Positions 4,663 through 5,046 of a stretch of DNA of 5,046 bases are shown here, in pieces. Position 1 is the stretch's first letter; each line of letters opens with the position of its first letter. Source of the DNA: JAABQT01 sp041488375 (GTDB lineage Bacteria; Pseudomonadota; Gammaproteobacteria; Burkholderiales; SG8-39); NCBI GenBank assembly GCA_041488375.1, contig JBGPPD010000207.1, positions 1 to 5,046 on the forward strand, written 5' to 3'. A program made the position numbers and the translations under genes. The notes beneath the pieces were generated by a model. That model saw nothing but the letters and a program-made list of their open reading frames with translations. It searched no databases and had not been told where the DNA came from.

Positions 4663-5046
4663 ATGGGTCAGGAGAAGCTCTACGACATCGCGGTGAGCAC
4701 CGCCACCCAGTACCTCGCCGACCAGTCGGACGAGAACGCCGGCCGCTACGTCTTCGCCTACACCATCACCATCCGCAACCCGGGCAACGTCACCGCCCAG
4801 CTCATCAGCCGGCACTGGATCATCACCGACGCGCAGGGGCTGGTGCAGGAAGTGCGCGGGCTGGGCGTGGTGGGCGCGCAGCCGGTGCTGCGCCCGGGCG
4901 AGAGCTTCGAGTACACCAGCGGCACCTCGATCGCCACCCCGGTGGGCGTCATGCGCGGCAGCTACCAGATGGTGGCCGACGACGGCACGCGCTTCGAGGC
5001 GGCGATCCCGGAGTTCACGCTCTCGGTGCCGCGCGTGCTGCATTGA
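4663..5046 (+). CDS. apaG: ApaG family protein (DUF525)
   Basis: Small soluble protein with a fibronectin-III-like beta-sandwich fold known from family structures; its biochemical role is not settled. In enterobacteria it is the CorD/ApaG protein encoded near apaH. 127 aa, complete, with its TGA stop on the last three bases of the window. Family hallmarks are YDIAVSTATQYL (7-18), YVFAYTITIRN (29-39), LISRHWIITD (47-56), the glycine motif GLGVVG (66-71, the GxGxxG pattern of the family), PGESFEYTSGTSIATPVGVM (78-97), RGSYQM (98-103) and the C-terminus FTLSVPRVLH. The ATG at 4663 is chosen because it gives the canonical N-terminus. The frame stays open upstream to an ATG at 4522, but that stretch overlaps rpe and is not ApaG-like. 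It is divergent from rpe by 25 bp; no functional link to the pentose or tryptophan genes is known to me. Confidence 0.95.
   Translation: MGQEKLYDIAVSTATQYLADQSDENAGRYVFAYTITIRNPGNVTAQLISRHWIITDAQGLVQEVRGLGVVGAQPVLRPGESFEYTSGTSIATPVGVMRGSYQMVADDGTRFEAAIPEFTLSVPRVLH

Noticed and set aside
3961..5043. Upstream part of a 382-codon open - strand frame that ends with the leader peptide
   Set aside because: It runs antisense to apaG and out of frame through rpe with no protein-like motifs. Only the last 22 codons, downstream of the predicted promoter, look meaningful.
1..5046. Mobile element, CRISPR, tRNA/rRNA or novel defence system
   Set aside because: No inverted repeats flanking a transposase, no repeat-spacer array and no tRNA-like cloverleaf was seen. 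All space except the 165-bp and 25-bp gaps is taken by conserved housekeeping genes.

Overview
The window looks like ordinary chromosome from a GC-rich proteobacterium, most probably a betaproteobacterium. The basis is the protein sequences (a TrpD N-terminus reading HREVFHDEML, a typical ApaG) and the gene order apaG / rpe / trpE-trpG-trpD-trpC, which I recall from several betaproteobacteria. The genus cannot be named from sequence alone, and I see no sign of mobile DNA.

Layout from right to left. apaG (4663-5046, + strand, complete to the last base) diverges from rpe (4637-3972, - strand) across only 25 bp. Downstream of rpe, on the same strand, is a 165-bp gap (3971-3807), then trpE (3806-2316), trpG (2319-1747), trpD (1750-710) and trpC (705 to beyond base 1, so its C-terminus is missing). 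trpE/trpG and trpG/trpD overlap by ATGA and trpD/trpC are 4 bp apart, so these four genes form a tightly coupled operon. It encodes anthranilate synthase (TrpE + TrpG), anthranilate phosphoribosyltransferase (TrpD) and indole-3-glycerol-phosphate synthase (TrpC). The phosphoribosylanthranilate isomerase (trpF) and tryptophan synthase (trpBA) steps are not in the window.

The most interesting part is the rpe-trpE gap. It encodes an unlisted 21-codon leader peptide (3960-3895, GTG start) with Trp at positions 13, 16 and 19, ending RWQSWRRWRR. It lies behind a good extended -10 promoter (TGGTATAGT) embedded in the last codons of rpe, and is followed by a GC-rich hairpin. This is the layout of a trp attenuator. 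Three details are unusual. The predicted transcript starts almost on the leader's GTG, so the mRNA would be leaderless. The hairpin has no U-tract. The leader's first Trp-codon region is perfectly complementary, over 8 nt, to the trpE Shine-Dalgarno region, which raises a translational mode of control.

A similar theme appears at the apaG/rpe junction. A TACAAT box lies exactly 6 nt before the apaG ATG and an overlapping TAAACT lies on the other strand before rpe, with no Shine-Dalgarno for either gene. Both may be transcribed as leaderless or near-leaderless mRNAs.
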